A stretch of 64,000 nt of DNA from Clusia tigrina (Eukaryota; Arthropoda; Insecta; Diptera; Clusiidae), in assembly GCA_920105625.2 (NCBI GenBank), contig CAKKTE020000077.1:1364001-1428000 (forward strand), read 5' to 3'. Shown in pieces: positions 11,564 to 22,300 of this stretch. The position numbers were made by a program, and so were the translations under genes. Below the pieces are notes generated by a model. The model saw nothing but the letters and a program-made list of their open reading frames with translations, was not told the DNA's origin and did not search any database. How positions within the stretch are numbered: position 1 is the first letter of the stretch; the number at the start of each line of letters is the position of its first letter.

Positions 11564-12548
11564 TTTGCTTTAATTTCAATGCATGCCATTTGATAGTGAA
11601 AATGCCCCTGGTTTCAATTACTCACTTAAGAAACTGGTTGTCGAAATTTAATTTATATAAACGCAATTTTTCAACGATTAAATATGCAAGCCTTCAAATG
11701 TGAAATCGATGCCCAAAGCCTTCTGCGTGTAGTTTCTGATGAAATTATCAATTGATTTCAAAATATCACGAAAGTCAAATTTTTTATAGGCACTGTGAAT
11801 TACCATAAAAAATAATCGATCATGTTCGTGTGACTATGTTTCGCCAATACTTATGTGAATGTCGATTAGAATTGGTAACTGATTACACTAGTTTATAAAA
11901 AAATGACAAATGTCTGTACATTCAAGGACATCCTATTTTTCTTATGTATTTTGACTTGCTGAAATCGCAAATCGAAATTAAAGAATTTTCTATGGGTAGG
12001 TTTCCGCGATATGGGCTTGTGAAATTTTTGGGTTCAACTTTGGAGGTGGCCTCACTTGTAAGGCTATATCTGGAGTTTAAAATATTCGATTGGGACGCAC
12101 AAGATATCATATGAAAGGTAATCAAAATAATAATAATCGAATAATTCTAACAGCATTATTCAATCAGTTAAGTAGATTAACTGTAATGGTCCAAAATATA
12201 TAAGAAAGATCTATATTTTTGGCCAAAATAAATTTCGAAAATTCACTCTATAACAAAACTAGAAAACGTGAAATTATGCACAATTTCTTATTATTTGCGT
12301 ATAGATAGTACTCTTAAGAAGGAAACAAGGTACTGCTGAAGAAAGTCTATGGATAATTACCGGAGGTATGGGCTATTAAGTGAATTTTTTAATTGCGATT
12401 TTCGAGTTCACCAGGTCAAAATACATAAGAAAAATATAATGGCATTGAATGTATAACATAGCTGTAATATAGTGTCTTATCTTATCTTATCTAACTATGA
12501 TTCCCGTAGGTTGTGTACGGAAACTGGTAACAGTTTTTGAATTTTGTA
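11564..12548. other. AT-rich stretch, nothing recognised
   Basis: Almost 1 kb without a convincing coding frame or inverted-repeat pair. A short (TTATC)n-like run is near 12476-12492. It ends at the TA (12549-12550) that precedes the mariner at 12551. Confidence 0.4.
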
Positions 12549-12550
12549 TA

Positions 12551-13614
12551 CGAGGGGTACTATTTATATTTAAGGCAACTGGCAACTCTAATGTCAATAG
12601 CTAAAATCTGGCAACACCATAATAAAGTTTGACATTTTTTAGCATAAAAGTACTCACAGCGTGTTGATGTACAAGCGCTATTTGTTTTGTTTACAGTGAG
12701 TTAAAAAAATCAATTTGGCCAAAAAATGGAAATTTCAAGAGAAGGGTTTCATTGGATTATTTTCACAACTTTCGACGTGGATTATCTCAATAAGAATGTG
12801 TCGATGAACTCAATTCTTTGTATGGCGATAAAGCAGCATCAACCACAGTATATCGCTGTTATAGTCAATTCAATCGTGGTCGTACTTCGGTCGCCGACGA
12901 ACTCCGTGAAGGTCGTCCAACATCGGTTGTTGTGCCACAAAACATCGATGCAGTGCCAAAAAACATCGATAATGCAAGATCGTCATGTGACATATCGTGA
13001 GATAGAGGACACCTTGGGCATTACTTCCACTTCCATGCATTCAGTATTGCAAGAACATTTGGCTGTGAAAAAGATTTGACAATCGCTCAAAAAAAGGCTC
13101 GTGTCAATTGGTGTAAGGAAGTGATTAAAAAGTTCGACCGTGGTTCTTCAAAAGACGGGTATAAAATCGTGACAGGTGACGGATCATGGATATATGCGTA
13201 TGAGCCGAAAACAAAACAAAAATCGACCGTGTGGGTATTCCAAGACGAGCTAAATCCAACAAAAGTTGTTCGTGGAAGAAGCACAGCGAAGCAAATGGTC
13301 GCCTGTTTCATCGGCCGAATGGGTCATGTGGCCACTGTTCCGCTTGAGCAACGTAGGACGGTCAATTCTGAGTGGTACACGACCATTTGTTTGGCGGAAG
13401 TCTTCGGAGAAATTCGCAAAACCAACCGCCAAAGACGAATTCTCCATCATGACAATGCCAGCTCTCTCACTCATCTCGTCAAACAGGTGAATTGTTGAGC
13501 AGTAAAAATATCGAATTGATGACTCATCCTCCGTACAATCCTGATTTGGCGCCCAATGACTTCATCTTGTTCCGAATATCAACGATAAACTGCGTGGTCA
13601 ACGATTACTTTCCA
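12551..13614 (+). pseudogene. Mariner transposase remnant 1
   Basis: This is a cut-and-paste mariner. It begins cgaggggtactatttat right after a TA, which fits a mariner end and its TA target. The transposase starts at 12726 (MEISREGFHWIIF) and continues through RCYSQFNRGRTSVADELREG (other frame, from 12818) and DRHVTYREIEDTLGI. The catalytic region is at 13076-13498. There the first Asp motif is TGDGSW, where mariners usually have TGDESW, the second is HHDNAS, and the third (PDLAPND) is near 13543. There are at least three frame breaks, a small internal duplication around 12960 and a deletion near 13078. The 3' end is cut off near 13614 with no right terminal repeat, so it is inactive. Confidence 0.88.
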
Positions 13615-13931
13615 TTAAGAGTAGTTAGTATTTTGTGTTGGAGTTAGTGCTTCAGTATACTTTTTCAAACTATTCTCTAGCTCGCAATTCCGTGCTTCTC
13701 GGAGCCTTTTTTTCTAGTGCTAATTTCTGCTGGCGTAGAGTGGTCTATTTTTGGCCACTCTCTTCTTAAGTGCCTTCCTTTCTCCTTAACGAGATTATCG
13801 ATAACTACAGATGATGTACGAGTTGTTTGCGGGTGGGATAATGAGGCTGCGGAGATGAGTGTATGACTGCAGATGGAAGAACTAAGTTGATGGCCAAAAG
13901 TGCCGAGTCAATATCGCTTGCTCTCTCTTTT
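13615..13931 (-). mobile_element. Jockey-like LINE remnant, left part
   Basis: Bases 13845-13931 match 60055-60142 of the Jockey element near the right end of the window (shared ttgatggccaaaag and cgagtcaatatcgcttgc). It is separated from its continuation at 14830 by the mariner at 13932-14829. Bases 13615-13840 are not assigned. Confidence 0.5.
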
Positions 13932-14829
13932 CGAGGGCGGATTGATATTGAAGCTACCTAGCACTAGATGGCAGCACAAACACAAAAACTTTTTTCTTTT
14001 TAGAAATTGTGAACTGTCAAACGTCAACTGTTAGAATTTCACCCAAATTCATCGATTAGTTTATTTGTTGTAGTCGTTTGAAGTAAGCAAGTTTTGTGTT
14101 TCTTGAAAAATGGAAAAAAGCGAATTTCGTGCAGTGATTAAACACTATTATTTGAAAGGGAAAACGGCGAAAGAGACAAAAGAAAATCGTAATCCTGTTG
14201 ATATGTGGCGTCGATTAATAACTGTTGATGAAACGTGGGTCCCACCATTACACACCTGAAACCAAAAATCAATCGAAACAATGGGTGGAAGCTGGTGGAA
14301 GTGCTCCGAAGAAGGCGAAGGCAGTGAAATCGGCTGGCAAGGTTATTGCCACTGTATTTTGGGATGCACACGGAATATTGCTCATTATCGTGCATTATTG
14401 GATCAATTGATTGATGCAATCAAGGACAAACGACCACATTTAGAGAAGGAAAAAATGCTCTTTCTTCAAGACAACGCACCGGTTCACACAGCGTTAGATA
14501 CGATGCTAAAATTACGTTAAATACACTTCGAATTGGTTAATCATCCACCTTATAGTCCAGATTTAGCTCCTAGTGACTTTTTCCTGTTTCCAAACTTGAA
14601 AAAATGGCTCGCAGCAAAAAGATTCATCTCAAACAAAGAAGTGATTACCGAAACTAACGCGTATTTTGAGGGGTTCCCGAAATCGTATTATTCAGATGGT
14701 ATAAAAAGGTTGGAATATCGTCTTACTAAGTGTGTTGAAGTAAAAGGAGACTTTGTTGAGAAATAAATGGTTTTTGAAAAAACAATGTTTTTTTCCTACT
14801 TAGGTAGCTTCAATATCAATCCGCCCTCG
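13932..14829 (+). mobile_element. Internally deleted mariner 2 with intact 29-bp ends
   Basis: An 898-bp element has perfect inverted ends of 29 bp (13932-13960 and 14801-14829) beginning cgagggcggattgatattga. The right flank starts with TA, and the left flank reads TT where TA is expected. The ORF begins at 14110 with MEKSEFRAVIKHYYLKGKT, a mariner N-terminus. After about 25 codons it jumps straight to TVDETW, so most of the DNA-binding half is deleted. LFLQDNAPVHTA (second catalytic Asp) and PPYSPDLAPSDFFLFP (third) remain, with a frame break near 14260 and a stop at 14518-14520. It lies inside a Jockey remnant. The retained ends mean it could have been mobilised in trans. Confidence 0.88.
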
Positions 14830-15300
14830 TATGTGACTACTTACATATTGGCGGTACCTGAGCCAGTTTATTTTTTTATTAGTTAGCTGGCCTGTTTTCT
14901 TACCGGGTAGACCTTGTTGTTATAATCACTGGTGAATGATCAGAAGAGTGCTCAAAACACGATTCTGCAGAGAGCAAGTCTCAAAATTATTGGTTTTGCC
15001 AAAAGAGATGCGGTCGGGTAATGTTTGAAGGGCATAAGTTGGTTTTGAGTTTGGAACAACTCGTGCAGCTTTCTTTGCATTGATGTCATATTCTTCTGTC
15101 ATATATAATTCTGTCATACAATTTTGTTAATTTGGATATCACAGATTCTTTAGGACCAAACGTTGTCACTGGTCAGTTGCGTACAGACTTCGATTGATTT
15201 GGCAATATCTGTATAATGAAAAGCGGTTTACTATTTCTGTTCTAATTTATTTTTGAATGCTAAATACACTGAGCAATCTCTAGAGTTTCCCATATGGTGT
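14830..15300 (-). mobile_element. Jockey-like LINE remnant, right part
   Basis: Continues the Jockey remnant interrupted by mariner 2. It is collinear with 60170-60290 and 60890-61205: tgaatgatcaga, cacgattctgcaga, and the ORF1/ORF2 boundary with gttttgagttt and aacaactcgtgca. A large internal deletion removes most of the endonuclease region. It is non-coding now. Confidence 0.65.
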
Positions 15301-15469
15301 TCTCCGGTTTAGTACAGGTATTGATGTAGAAAATCTATGTCTAAATACCGAAGTTATTGAGTGAAGTTACCGAAATTTAGATTTTACCCAATTTTTAATA
15401 TACTGCACTGTATCTTTATAATTCGGCAGTTATACAGATAAACCTTCAAATCAATTTATAATGCATTTA

Positions 15470-16260
15470 TACTCCTTAAGCGCATTGTAATCCAGAATCA
15501 CCATAGGCTTTTGCTTTCCAGCCTGTGAATCTACATCGCATGTGCATTGTAGACAGTAGAATGAGCTTTAATTTTTCCTTGGCATATATGACCCCAGTAT
15601 TTCATCGTCTTCGTAAAATCCAAACAGCGAACTATAAAAGGGACGCCTAGGACTTTTCACGAACACCTGTGAAACAGACCTTTTGCTCGAGCGTTATGTT
15701 TCAACAAATGTCGATTTTTGCATGATGAAAGTACCAGTCACATCCAAATTTGAAAATAAATTGTCAGCAGAAATTATGCGTCCGCTATAGAGGTATTTTT
15801 CCACCAGTTTAAGCACAACTTTCTTTCTTTGATTGAGATATCGCTCTTGACCAGGAGCAAGAATATATCTTCAGTAGATAAAACAATTTCGATTCACAGA
15901 ACCATCATACCTTCATTCCGTATTTAGCTGGCTTTGACGGTATACGAGTATACTGGGTAGAACGTATGCGCCTCTATATGGAAATAACTGTTCGTCTACA
16001 GTCAGCGAATCATGCGGATTGTAAGCTGCTGGTTTATTGGTCTGCAACATTAGCCAAACGTCGTCAACAGCTGTAGTTTTGCTATTTGTCAATCTGTCCG
16101 GCATATCAAATCGTATGGATTTTTTTATGATCATGAAGCGATAATATGATAATGTGGTTCTCTATATTGGAGCTTGGGTTTGGCATCACATTTCCTCAAT
16201 GTCTTATTTGCCCAGAAGCTTCTTAAAAGGTCACAACCGTCGTACATAGGATACTCACAT
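15470..16260 (-). pseudogene. piggyBac-type transposase remnant
   Basis: On the minus strand a piggyBac DDE transposase fragment reads IRFDMPDRLTNSKT (near 16080), then SLTVDEQLFPYRGA (near 15970). That is the family's conserved TVDEQL.-F.GR block carrying a catalytic Asp. A tract aligned with the SKPAKYGIK region follows out of frame. Further down are a VGTLR-type segment and, near 15490-15610, remnants like GFYEDDE, SYMPRKN and KPMVILDYNA, which correspond to the family's last conserved block. Stops and frameshifts occur every 50-100 codons. No terminal repeats were located. It is an old, inactive relic. Confidence 0.75.
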
Positions 16261-16582
16261 CCACACACGAATAAAAACTCCTGCCGTCATAACATTATTA
16301 TTTAGATTGCTATTACAACAATTATGCTAGATGCAATGACTGGCTGCTGTTAAAATACAAAATCAATCAATGCGTTTTACAACAACAGTCGTTAGAAAGA
16401 ATTTGATAATTTCTTTAGCTCGGTAAGTTTATTTTTATTTTTTTTTTCAATTCGGTTTTTTATTGTATATTCTACAAGAGATTTACAATTATGTTCAAAT
16501 CTTGATATTAATAATTTATTATATATATTATAATTCTGCACCCTTGTGCGTATTATAAGTTGACTTCATAAGATATATTATA
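16261..16582. other. AT-rich spacer
   Basis: No coding frame or paired repeat was seen between the piggyBac relic and the Jockey block. It contains T-rich and AT-rich runs near 16430-16530. Confidence 0.4.
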
Positions 16583-17637
16583 ATGATGGCAGATCTCGTC
16601 TTTTCAGCCGTGACAAGCTTCAAGTGTGTTGCAAGACCTGGACAAGCGAGTTCGGATGATGCAGAAGCCTTGCATGGTTTTTTCAGTGAAAACGACTAGC
16701 AATGTCTAGATCGCGATGAATATTCACATTTCTCACGTAACATGGTGCGTTCACAATGATTCTTAGTATTATAGACTGAGCTAATTGAATTTTCTCTATA
16801 TTAGAAGAACGAGTACTTGACCATTACTGAGCGCCATATGACCAAATCGGCTTGATTGCGGGTTTGTACAGAAGAACTTTGTGCTCTATCGAAAGGCATG
16901 ATTTTTTATGTAGTAAAACAATTAAATTTTAGGGCTTTTAACTTTATTTGATTTTGTTTGGCTTCTATATGTTTGCCCCAAGTCAGCCTTCTGTCGAGAT
17001 GTAATCCAAGATAGGTAGCTTCACTGGATACAGATATGGTGATGTTGTTGAGTTTCAGGGCCGCGGGACTGCTTTGGCATAGTGTGAAAGTGACATGTTT
17101 GCTTTTCGTTTCGTTTATTTTTATGCGCCAGTCACAGAGCCAGGTTCAATCTGTCGCAAATGTCGATTTAGGCTAGCTGATGTCGCGTCTGCTACTGAGT
17201 GAGAGCATAGTATCCCAGTGTCGTCCACAAAAGTACAGATTTACAGACATGCTGGAGATGTTCGATGTGGATTCGTTGCACTTCACTAAAAATTTTCTCT
17301 CTCTAATGTACGATTCAAGGGTAGTGTGGAATTCCGCAGGAAGCTTTTGTTTCAACTTCTCCATCATACCAATCGAATGCCTGAGCTACCTCTAAGAATA
17401 TGGCAGAAAAGAACTGCTTAGACTCAAAGACATTGTGTATTTGGTGATTCGGTGCACTTGCTCAATTGTTCCATATTTTCTCCGAAAGCCAAATTGGTAA
17501 CTTGGGATCAAGTTGTCAACCTGCGGTTGCATCTTGCTCAAAAATATTCTTTCCAACAGCTTGGAAAGAATAGACAATAGGCTGATAGGTCTGTATGAAG
17601 AGGTATAGGTGGGTTCTTTACGCAGCTTGCAGATCAT
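16583..17637 (-). pseudogene. Jockey-clade RT remnant, third copy (C-terminal part)
   Basis: The minus strand encodes Jockey-type RT. At 17392-17637 the frame reads SYRPISLLSILSKLLE, then PSYQFGFRRKYGTIEQVHRI, the conserved fingers block of Jockey RT. Lower coordinates carry broken palm and thumb sequence and a C-terminal tail collinear with 1611-2080. The RT is separated from its N-terminal part by an interspersed repeat (17638 to about 18165). Compared with the copies at 1611 and 7007, this one keeps an extra segment of RT, so it is closer to the parental insertion. Confidence 0.8.
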
Positions 17638-18165
17638 TTTTGTCCCATTTACCTTTAAAAAAGGTCAATAGGGTGTACTAATTTTGTGCTTCTGAGAGCG
17701 GTTGCAATTTCAAGAAGGAAGCGTGGTAGGAATGGACATATAAATACAGATATGATCAGTATCACCCTATCTATGCTTTTATTGCTGATATATGAATACA
17801 AATTGGTACCTGTATAAATAGGGTATGTACTAGCATGCATTCCAAATATGGGCAGACTATTACTACTGCCACGCCCACAATTAAACAAAAATCATTACTA
17901 GGTTCCTATATAATATTCATCAACGAAATTTCACTTGAAGGTTGCGGGTACTAAAATTAAGCAGCACACAAAAAATGGCGTGTTACTTTTACAGCCACGT
18001 CCACTCTTGACATATTATTATAATTTTCGACCTATACAATATTTATGGACGAAATTTTATATTAGTACGTATATTGACCCTGAAAATATAATCAATTCAA
18101 AGTACCCTACCGAAAATTACCGTAGATATGCTCCTAATGATGATTTGTGAAGAAAACTGCCCCAT
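17638..18165. repeat. Interspersed dipteran-type repeat R, copy 1
   Basis: It shares blocks with 46285-46525 and 58597-59165: ggacatat-type text after a gcaatttca block, acctatacaatattt, and gacgaaattttatatta. It contains no ORF of interest and splits the Jockey RT, so it is younger than that LINE copy. Short repeats of this general kind are common in fly intergenic DNA. I cannot name its family. Confidence 0.6.
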
Positions 18166-19539
18166 TGCTGAACTCGCACGCGCAACAAAAGGTAAAGGGT
18201 ATTTCGAAGTCGGTCTAACCCGAAGTATCCTACTCGAAGAACTGCATTGAACAAGTTTAGAATTAACCTGATTGTGCATTTTGGTAATTGAGCTATCATC
18301 TCGGAAGTTCTCATGTCGTAGCCAGGAGCCTTGCTCACTTTACAAATTTTTTTTATAGCCAGAGCCAATTCATTAAAACTGTACTTTACCTGATGGTCAG
18401 TTTTAGGAACTTCAATATTTGGATTTGCGAAGTTGTTTGAAGGTGGATTTGGCTTAAACACACCTTTGAGGTGGTTCATTTGCATTTTTAGCATCGCTTC
18501 TAGCCCATTTCCCATTTTCAGTTTTAAGGGGTGATCTTGCGCACTTTTGATAAATTTACGTGTTTCCCACAAAGAGTCATTTGTGTCCCTGGTTGGGGTA
18601 AGCTTTGCTGTGAAATCTATTAAACTTATAACCCTGAGGTTTGTAAGGCTTCTCTTAGGCGCTGATCAGCTGTAGCTAGTTTTTTCTTCAACACGGGTCA
18701 TCGAGCCCTCTGCCACTCTTTTCTAATAAGTCAGCGAATCTATATCTGCGGAAGTGACGGTTCTTTTAGAATACGAATATGAATTAGTATTCAGTTTCTT
18801 TTACGGCGGAACCAGTTGTGCGGTAAGCTTGTGAACAAGGAAGTCTGCAGTTTTTAACAGTGGATCAGATGGCTGCTAAAGTATTGACCATATTTTAGCC
18901 AAATGGTTTTGCGGTTTATTATTTTCATTGGCAGTGCATTTCGCATGGGATGTTTCTGAAAGTGAATTATAACATGGAATGATGTGATGATAAATCGAAT
19001 TTATTTGCAACATTAATTACAGCATACTATATCTGCCTTCCCTTTATGTTTATCAGTCGAGAACTCCAAAGCGTATGCTTCTCATTAAAGTCTCCTACTG
19101 ACATACATTTTAAGTCGAGAGACTTCAGGAAATCAAGAAATTGACATTCAGTTATAGACCGATGCTCTTTTGTGTATTCTTCGATTGTATGGTTTTTTAA
19201 TATGGATTTTAACTAAAATTCCTGTTCCACCACGGGTTTTACCGTCTGGTCAATTTGTGTTGTAAAAATTATAGCCTGGTGGTTTCAAATAGTTCTTTGA
19301 GTTTAAATAGGTTTCAGATAGCAGTAGTATGTCAATTTCATTTGTTTGCAAGGAATTTTTAACTTCGTTTTTGCGTTTGCAAACACCGTTGGCATTCCGA
19401 TGAGATATTTTTAATATGTGCATTTTATGGATAAATTATTTGCATCAACTGATTTTACGATTTGACAATGTCTTGAAACATATTTTGCATGGTGTTCATG
19501 AGTCATGCTGCAAGATAAATTGGTAATGAGAGCTTCTAA
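18166..19539 (-). pseudogene. Jockey-clade pol remnant, third copy (RT N-terminus and endonuclease)
   Basis: At 18225-18572 the minus strand reads LKMGNGLEAMLKMQMNHLK, a linker, then SKAPGYDMRTSEMIAQL. The KAPGYD motif is the one that opens Jockey RT. Higher coordinates hold degenerate endonuclease sequence collinear with 2320-3379, ending at the Transib-like insertion. From about 18500 this copy matches units 1 and 2 of duplication A, but with more differences (small indels near 18790, 19335 and 19500). The shared ancestor therefore predates the tandem duplication. Confidence 0.8.
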
Positions 19540-19544
19540 CGACG

Positions 19545-20417
19545 CACAGTGTAAGATTTTGCCAATCTAGGGGGACTTACTGACAAAGTAAGTGCTTCAA
19601 ATTCAATGATTTTCTGGTAAATGTTAGGAAAATATACCATTGTTATGAAAATAAAGACAAAAAAGAATGAAAATAGTAAAATCATCAAGATAACGGTTCT
19701 TAAACCGGTCTTAATGAAATGTACCGAAAAACAAACTTGAATCAATTACAAACTTGAAGTGATTAAAATTAATTCTTCCATGTTTTGTTTTGAAAACCAT
19801 TTTTGTTTTTGTAAACCTCAATAGATTAATTGTAAGATTTGGTATAATGTGCTTTAATATTTGCGCTGGACTATTGATAAAATTTACTTCATAATAAGTT
19901 AAAAAGTGAGTATTATTTCAAATATCTTATATTTCTCAAAGACTCTCTTTGACCTTTCACCTCTACATGTGTGGATAAGATTATGGAATGCTTGTTGCAT
20001 AGGATTGAAATAAAAAATGGGATGTTGCAGGTCAGGACAATGAAGCAAAAGTAGCTGAACGCAACAAAGAAATTTAAAACAGATTTTTTTAAAAAATGGG
20101 TCATTTAGTGGATATCCGAAAACAAAAACCGGTAAAACTAATTATGGCAATACAGCCAGAAGATTTTTCAAAGCCACAATAAATAACAGGCTTAAATATC
20201 AATCTTATAAAAAGGTGTCGCGCAATACTTTCTTATATAGCAAGTGGATAACCTATTAATATACATGCTTTTCACATTTTTATCCAATGTTGTTCATCTT
20301 AGAACTTAACCTCCGCATGGAAAATAAAAGCTTACAGACCAAATTTCAAATCGGTATCTCTTAGACTACGGCTGCAATGAATTAAGTCCCCCTAGATTGG
20401 CAAAATCTTACACTGTG
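19545..20417. mobile_element. Transib-like non-autonomous DNA transposon, copy 3
   Basis: An 873-bp copy with the same CACAGTG-initiated 35-bp inverted ends (19545-19579 and 20383-20417) and CGACG on both sides (19540-19544 and 20418-20422). The flanking LINE sequence is the same as for copies 1 and 2, so all three descend from one insertion. It differs from the others at a handful of positions. Confidence 0.8.
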
Positions 20418-20422
20418 CGACG

Positions 20423-20770
20423 TTGAGAAAGAAGTCTCTTTGGATTGTTCGATTAGCCTATCTCTAGTACTTTCGGAATACGATGGCTATCCAGCCAATA
20501 TGTTTATCATTGGAATGCAAATTTGTTAATTCTTTTGGAGAGCGGCACTGGGTGTTCGGTACTGGCCGTAAGGTTCAGTACCTTGGAATTCCTTTGCGAT
20601 ATGGGTCAGTAGGTGTACGCAAAGCAGTAAGCAGTATTATTAAAAAGTGGGTGGGGCTTTTACATACTCGTATAAGACCTAGGGTGAGCATCATAGATTT
20701 ACCAGAATTGATAGTAAAAGCAAACTGAACTTTTCTAGAGGCTGTGGAACACATTCTTTATCATTCGAAA
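20423..20770. other. Unassigned flank of the third block
   Basis: Collinear with 4264-4457 up to about 20630, then unique. An 81-codon plus frame (20483-20728) reads SFGERHWVFGTGRKVQYLGI, but the frame is not preserved in the other two copies and I do not recognise it. It may be LINE-derived. Confidence 0.35.
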
Positions 20771-21240
20771 TAGCTGGACCATGGGTTATCGAGCCCTCTA
20801 CCATTTTTTTTCTAATACGTGTCTTCTCTCTTGCATCGCATCAATAGCTCCGGAAGTGACAGTTCTTTTAGAGAACGAATATGAAATAGTTCCAGCAATA
20901 ACATGCACGGCTGCACAGACAACCAGTGCGCTAAGTTCGTCAACAAGGAAGTCTATATCCTCTGTTGGTTTTAACAGTGAATCCGGAATTTTTCTAGAAT
21001 CAGATGGCCAGTAAGTGGGTTTACCAGTAGATTTAATATCTAGTTTATTTGTCATATTAATTGCTGCAGAGTACAGCTGTCTTCCTTTTGGGTTTATAAG
21101 CCGAGAGCCCCAAAGTGTATGCTTCGCATTAAAGTCTCCTGCTGTCAAAAATTTTGTGCCTAGAGTGTTAAAAAAATCAATAAATTTACCGTATTCATGT
21201 GGCGCCTTGGAGGGCAATACACTGCGCTTATTATGAAGGT
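20771..21240 (-). pseudogene. Jockey-clade endonuclease fragment
   Basis: The minus strand carries an apurinic-type endonuclease (EEP fold) piece: YGKFIDFFNTLGTKFLTAGD, then FNAKHTLWGSRLINPKG, then GKPTYWPSDSRKIPDSL. The D-F-N-A-K-H core and the STG.PTYWPSD block are typical of Jockey-clade ORF2. The upstream part (AVYCPPRR) ends at about 21240, where Ulp1-like sequence begins, which marks a junction between two elements. The terminal SDH part of the nuclease is not intact. Confidence 0.8.
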
Positions 21241-21246
21241 TGAAGG

Positions 21247-22073
21247 TCAGTTGTTGTTTGGGCCTCCTCCGGCGCTTTGCCTCGCTTGTCGGATTAACGA
21301 GTTCGTCAGGCCAGCTTGTTTGTGTCTTAGTTGTGATTTTACAAAACGTTCCGCATTGCAAATCAAATAAAATCCACAATCCATGTAATTGTTTTGTTGT
21401 GGTACCGCCACCACGTGGTTTGGGATTGAGATGTCATCAAACCTGCATGATGATGCTGTGGGGTGATTCCTGTAGTATTGTGCTTGGAGGAAACCTCTAA
21501 TCCTAGTGCTGGTGCTCAAGTAGTGTTTAGTGTTAAGGGAACTATTAGGATTGGTGAATGTGCCGCCATTTGTTGTTGTTGTAAGAAGGAGAGTCGACGG
21601 GGGGCCCACATCGATTAGGTACCAATGATTCTTCTCACAGATAGGTATGAGTATATATGACTTCTGGAAGACGTCTATATTTCTGGTTCAGCTGCACTCT
21701 CCATTTGTCGCCTGGCTGGCCTTCCTGGGTTTGCATCCATGCATTGAACAATGGGCTGAAGATAGTTACCTTTTCCCCTCTCTGCGTCCGTCATATGTTG
21801 CTGCAGCCATCTCATAGAAAACTCTACCAACACGTCGTTAGCATATTCACCTACTGCTAATCGTTCATAGTCCGCTAATTGTAGGGTTACCCCACCCTTT
21901 CCACTTGGGTACTTTATTAAGTAAGATGGTAGCACTGGTTGGTCGATTGCGTCGTCTTCATCGCTTGATAAACTGATGATATCCATTATCTCTTTGATGT
22001 TGGGTGAGGAAGGTCTTTCACTCGTTGTTCCACGGTACTCATATTCAATACACATTTCGTCTACTTTATTCAT
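21247..22073 (-). pseudogene. Ulp1/SENP-type cysteine protease (C48 family), frame-broken
   Basis: It reads as a SUMO-specific protease of the SENP6/7 kind, whose role is to trim SUMO chains. The first frame (21675-22073, start ATG at 22071-22073) has IISLSSDEDD at residues 32-41, a textbook SUMO-interacting motif. It is followed by LIKYPSGKGGVTLQLADYER and YANDVLVEFSMRWLQQH, the family's N-terminal core. After a frame break, NHWYLID (near 21620-21640) supplies the catalytic His region, and VPQQNNYMDCGFYLIC (near 21390) supplies the oxyanion Gln and catalytic Cys. The ILDSL-type Asp segment is not clear. It lies on the same strand, just downstream of gypsy pol. It could be a captured third ORF or a retrocopy of a host gene. 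Confidence 0.7.
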
Positions 22074-22209
22074 TTGACTTTATTTCTTTATAGGTGTTTT
22101 CTCTATGATGCAACTCGATTGAATAGATCGATTATCATTATTAAATTCACCACGGTGTCTCTAAGGCATATTAATTGCTGGAATTAACCGGTTAGTACAG
22201 TTAAAATTT

Positions 22210-22269
22210 TTAGAAGATACTGTGACGAACACTATTGATTGCTCGACTGCATTGTTGTTGTTGTTGCGG

Positions 22270-22300
<31 letters not shown>

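Noticed and set aside
22239..22300. Poly-valine ORF (VVVAVVVVVVV)
   Set aside because: It is the antisense reading of a (GTT)n run that encodes a Gln-rich tail of gypsy pol on the minus strand.
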